Source: Streptomyces sp. HSG2 (GTDB taxonomy: Bacteria; Actinomycetota; Actinomycetes; Streptomycetales; Streptomycetaceae). Taken from it: 64,000 nucleotides of DNA. Within the stretch, counting starts at the first letter, position 1, and each line of letters opens with the position of its first letter. Shown here piece after piece: positions 63,934 to 64,000 of the stretch. Location of the stretch: positions 2,604,001 through 2,668,000 of the forward strand of contig NZ_CP066801.1 of assembly GCF_016598575.1 (NCBI RefSeq), in the 5' to 3' direction. Position numbers and translations under genes: made by a program. Below the pieces are notes generated by a model. It worked only from the letters and a program-made list of their open reading frames with translations, did no database searches and was not told the origin of the DNA.

Positions 63934-64000
63934 CTAGCGGAGCGCGCCCGGCCACGCGCCACCGAGCACCTCTTCGAGCCTCCACGCTCCCGTCGCCTCC
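63934..64000 (-). CDS. C-terminus of a gene running off the right edge
   Basis: On the minus strand a frame enters from beyond base 64000 and stops with TAG at 63934-63936. The visible C-terminal residues, WRLEEVLGGAWPGALR preceded by EATGA, look like a real protein end rather than noise. The gene precedes the giant PAS gene on the same strand with a 256-base gap. Identity unknown. Confidence 0.5.
   Translation of the reverse strand, partial: EATGAWRLEEVLGGAWPGALR

Overview
The window reads as chromosomal core DNA of a Streptomyces or close relative. GC content is very high, GTG and TTG starts are common, and it encodes the Streptomyces-specific developmental pair SsgR/SsgA plus small families largely confined to this group (DLW-39, DUF5326 and DUF5926 types). 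The gene order matches what I remember of the origin-proximal part of Streptomyces chromosomes, with gyrA/dnaA beyond the left edge. Four one-mismatch parS-like 14-mers and a pair of perfect DnaA boxes fit that placement. Function and location are inferred from sequence alone; no database search was run.

Left part (1-14,900): a truncated Ser/Thr kinase converges on a secreted membrane-anchored protein. A DLW-39 gene under a 22-bp palindrome, a small secreted protein, a PLP-dependent Cys/Met lyase coupled to a low-molecular-weight tyrosine phosphatase, and a holin-like membrane protein follow. A solitary TnpB transposon gene is wedged directly before a cupin gene. Next come a DUF5326 protein, ssgR and ssgA (sporulation-specific cell division control), a YibE/F membrane protein, and thiC under a TPP riboswitch with an unusually long P3 arm.

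Middle (14,900-34,700): a metallophosphoesterase; a LacI-type regulator with an 18-bp palindromic operator, divergent from a HisC-type aminotransferase; and a cytochrome bd operon (cydA, cydB, fused cydDC) behind a textbook Rex operator. An orphan GAF histidine kinase, two Cof-type HAD phosphatases flanking an LLM flavin oxidoreductase and a secreted NHL-repeat protein, and serS follow. The serS-pheA gap carries two perfect DnaA boxes.

Copper block (35,700-42,100, minus strand): ycnI, sco, a PCuAC chaperone, a CopC-CopD fusion and a Tat-exported DyP peroxidase (DtpA-like). Together they look like an extracytoplasmic copper delivery and peroxidase system of the kind linked to morphogenesis in Streptomyces.

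Right part (42,300-64,000): two RsbW-like ATPases, aminopeptidase P, a PrimPol-like protein lacking its catalytic acidic pair, a DUF5926/SEC-C protein, a glycerophosphodiesterase, an HtrA protease and tRNA-Ser(UGA). A GNAT acetyltransferase follows, then an acyl-CoA module: a three-domain MaoC/DUF35/MaoC fusion (ChsH2-ChsH1-like), an Ltp2-like thiolase, a SigE-family ECF sigma factor and an acyl-CoA ligase. Last is a giant PAS protein whose kinase and receiver modules all look catalytically dead, and the C-terminus of one more gene at the right edge.

The strongest points for follow-up are the degenerate PAS/kinase/receiver protein, the parS-like element inside the thiC riboswitch arm, the TnpB with its adjacent predicted guide, the ChsH2-ChsH1 fusion module, and a structured lower-GC patch at about 46,997-47,160 that could be a small RNA.
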